Assembly (NCBI RefSeq): GCF_026239655.1
Contig: NZ_JAPIVO010000006.1
Coordinates: 372,001 to 436,000, forward strand
Direction of reading: 5' to 3'
Length of the DNA: 64,000 nt
Origin: Pedobacter sp. MR2016-24
Lineage (GTDB): Bacteria > Bacteroidota > Bacteroidia > Sphingobacteriales > Sphingobacteriaceae
Under the pieces are notes generated by a model. The model was not told the origin of the DNA and made no database searches. It worked only from the letters and a program-made list of their open reading frames with translations. Positions within the stretch are counted from its first letter, which is position 1, and each line of letters opens with the position of its first letter. Below are positions 62,579 through 64,000 of this stretch, one piece after another. Both the position numbers and the translations under genes were made by a program.

Positions 62579-63897
62579 TTTAGTAGTGATTTTATATTTC
62601 CGTTTGATTTGATTAATTGTATTTCAGCGATCTTATAGTTAAGCAGCGCTTGTGTGTAGCTGTTTTGTGCTGATGTTAGCGCATTTTCTGTGTCCAGAAG
62701 ATCCGTTAATGCAGCTAGGCCATTATTGTAATTATTCTGGGTGCTGTTGTAGATTTCCTGGGCAAGCTGCACGTTCTCTCGTTGCGCTTTGATTGTATTG
62801 ATATTGTTTCTTAACTGGATCTTTGCATTCTCGTAAGCAAGATTAAGGGAATTAGTGGTTTCCCTGATATCTACATCAGCTTTTTTAAGATCTACATTAG
62901 CCTGACGGATTCTTGAACGCGTAGCGAAACCATTGAAGATCGGTACTCTCAACGTAATTCCTATAGCAGAAGCATCATAGTAAAAAGCAGATCCATGTCT
63001 GTTGAACAAATCAAATTTATCACTTTGGCCAGTAGTGGAGATATTGGCGTTTAAGGACAATGTTGGATAGTATTCTGCTACATAAGATTTACGCTGAAGG
63101 CTGTACAATTCTTTTTGTATACCTAATAATCTGATTTCCGTTCTTCCGGCCACGTTAATCGTGTCCGATAGCTCTGGCATAGATGTTACTTTAGCAAATT
63201 CATCAGGAGGCAGTACAATCGCCGTGGCCACTGGCATTCCCATAGAGAATTTCAGTTGATTTTCCAGTTGTACAACTGCATTTATCGTTTGTTCACGCTG
63301 CGTCTGCAAATTTGTAAGGTTTACTTTAATCCTGTCTACGTCGATTTTTTTAGCCAGACCATTATCATATTGATTGGTAATGATTTTTTCGATTACCTTC
63401 ACATTTTTGATGTTTGTATCAATTACATTCAGTTGCTGCCTGCTCACCAATACCTGGTAATAATTATTCGCTACCTGTTCAATAATCTGTTCCTCGGTAA
63501 GGTTTGCGTTGAGTTGGTAATAGCTTTCACTTGTTCTGGCTGCCTGCAATCCTGTAAACACTTTTTGGTTAAATAACTCCTGATTCAATTGCAGATTTGC
63601 ATTGGAATTCCAGGGGTTTCCTATCTGAACAGCCTGGTTATTAAATACCAGCTTACCGACAATTGCATTATAGGTAAGACCTGCGCTACCTACTACCTGG
63701 GGAAGGGCCTGCGCTCTTATTTCCTGGGTTTTGAATCTGCCACCGTCGATATCCAGTTTTGCTTTCCGGATATTGGCATTGTTCTCTACGGCAAAATTTA
63801 CTGCGTCTTTCAACGTTAGTGGCTGTTGTGCATGTAGCAGGTTAGAAATGAGCAGGCCCAGTAACAAAATTGGAATTGCTTTTATTGGTTTAATCAT
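62575..63897 (-). CDS. TolC family outer-membrane efflux channel (second system)
   Basis: The 440-residue protein has a signal peptide ending LLHAQ and begins PLTLKDAVNFAVENNANIRKAK, with the two TolC-type repeats and the AltN-type coiled helices (LNLAYENAKIQLRNNINTIKAQRENVQLAQE, in pieces; NNYNNGLAALTDLLDTENAL). It is the first gene of this operon, whereas TolC comes last in the first efflux operon; this, with low similarity, marks the two as independently acquired systems. The gap to the upstream partial gene is about 30 bases, so a regulator gene there may be co-transcribed. Confidence 0.92.
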   Translation of the reverse strand: MIKPIKAIPILLLGLLISNLLHAQQPLTLKDAVNFAVENNANIRKAKLDIDGGRFKTQEIRAQALPQVVGSAGLTYNAIVGKLVFNNQAVQIGNPWNSNANLQLNQELFNQKVFTGLQAARTSESYYQLNANLTEEQIIEQVANNYYQVLVSRQQLNVIDTNIKNVKVIEKIITNQYDNGLAKKIDVDRIKVNLTNLQTQREQTINAVVQLENQLKFSMGMPVATAIVLPPDEFAKVTSMPELSDTINVAGRTEIRLLGIQKELYSLQRKSYVAEYYPTLSLNANISTTGQSDKFDLFNRHGSAFYYDASAIGITLRVPIFNGFATRSRIRQANVDLKKADVDIRETTNSLNLAYENAKIQLRNNINTIKAQRENVQLAQEIYNSTQNNYNNGLAALTDLLDTENALTSAQNSYTQALLNYKIAEIQLIKSNGNIKSLLK

Positions 63898-63927
63898 AAT
63901 CGGGGGTTTCTTAGATTAGGCTGATGT

Positions 63928-64000
63928 TTATTTTTTAAGTCCTTGTATAAAGATGGAAGAAAGGCTGATTTGTTTCTCTTTCATTATTTTTAGCTCCTTT
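63928..64000 (-). CDS. C-terminal end of an upstream gene, possibly a TetR-type regulator (partial)
   Basis: Read on the minus strand, the last 73 bases encode the final 23 residues of a protein (KELKIMKEKQISLSSIFIQG, then LKK) and a TAA stop at 63928-63930. The helical, charged tail and the position just upstream of an RND operon suit a TetR-type repressor, but this little sequence cannot prove it. Everything else of the gene lies outside the window. Confidence 0.4.
   Translation of the reverse strand, partial: KELKIMKEKQISLSSIFIQGLKK

Noticed and set aside
1..64000. tRNA, rRNA, integrase, transposase or prophage genes
   Set aside because: None of the intergenic regions shows a cloverleaf or rRNA-like sequence, and no coding frame resembles a recombinase or phage protein.

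Overview
The window looks like chromosome from a Bacteroidota bacterium of the Sphingobacteriaceae, most likely Pedobacter or a close relative (inference from protein style; no database search was possible). Supporting signs are type IX secretion (T9SS) parts and a type B sorting domain, promoters of the Bacteroidota form TTG-N19-22-TAnnTTTG, weak or absent Shine-Dalgarno sequences, outer-membrane lipoproteins, M61 and M1 peptidases, a head-GIN protein and an N-acetylglucosamine kinase of BadF type. I found no tRNA, rRNA, CRISPR array, insertion sequence or prophage.

Layout. 1-2316 (-): 5' part of a STAND/NACHT-like ATPase with an HTH-like N-terminus. 2643-17181 (+): three-gene surface operon with a 3831-residue modular adhesin-like T9SS substrate, a PorP/SprF protein and a PorE-like OmpA protein. 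17187-18496: a lone receiver domain, a 65-residue hypothetical protein and a GAF protein. 18562-24985 (-): RND efflux operon (adaptor, pump, TolC) ending in a GlcNAc kinase. 25285-27788: M61 peptidase and a small beta-barrel. 28506-31845 (+): long-chain acyl-CoA ligase and an OmpA protein. 31975-37822 (+): fatty-acid beta-oxidation operon led by a MarR regulator. 37934-39433 (+): two FKBP-type lipoproteins. 39483-44042: divergent light-response locus (photolyase and TIGR01777 oxidoreductase to the left; DASH cryptochrome and a B12-binding MerR/CarH-like regulator to the right). 44097-48148 (+): 2-oxoglutarate dehydrogenase E1 and E2, with E3 separately at 55961. 48282-53633: an outer-membrane protein, then a minus-strand run of head-GIN protein, M1 peptidase and CocE-type hydrolase. 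53769-55865 (+): GtrA flippase and a GT39-type glycosyltransferase. 57407-58228 (-): an unrecognised exported protein with an M14-like zinc-site pattern. 58304-63897 (-): a second RND efflux operon, preceded by the last codons of another gene that runs off the window.

How the genes work together. The acyl-CoA ligase can feed the MarR-led fadN/fadA/fadE operon, whose acetyl-CoA enters the TCA cycle served by SucA, SucB and Lpd. The PorP and PorE-like proteins probably anchor or help export the giant protein. The photolyase, cryptochrome and CarH-like regulator form a coherent light and UV response unit. Several convergent gene pairs are separated by long palindromes that can terminate transcription from both sides.

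The observations most worth following up are the CarH-like light locus with a repeated TGTTGAACA site around its own promoter, the long-short-short-long super-repeat of the giant surface protein, the NACHT-like protein with Arg in place of the Walker A Lys, and the uncharacterised M14-like exported protein.
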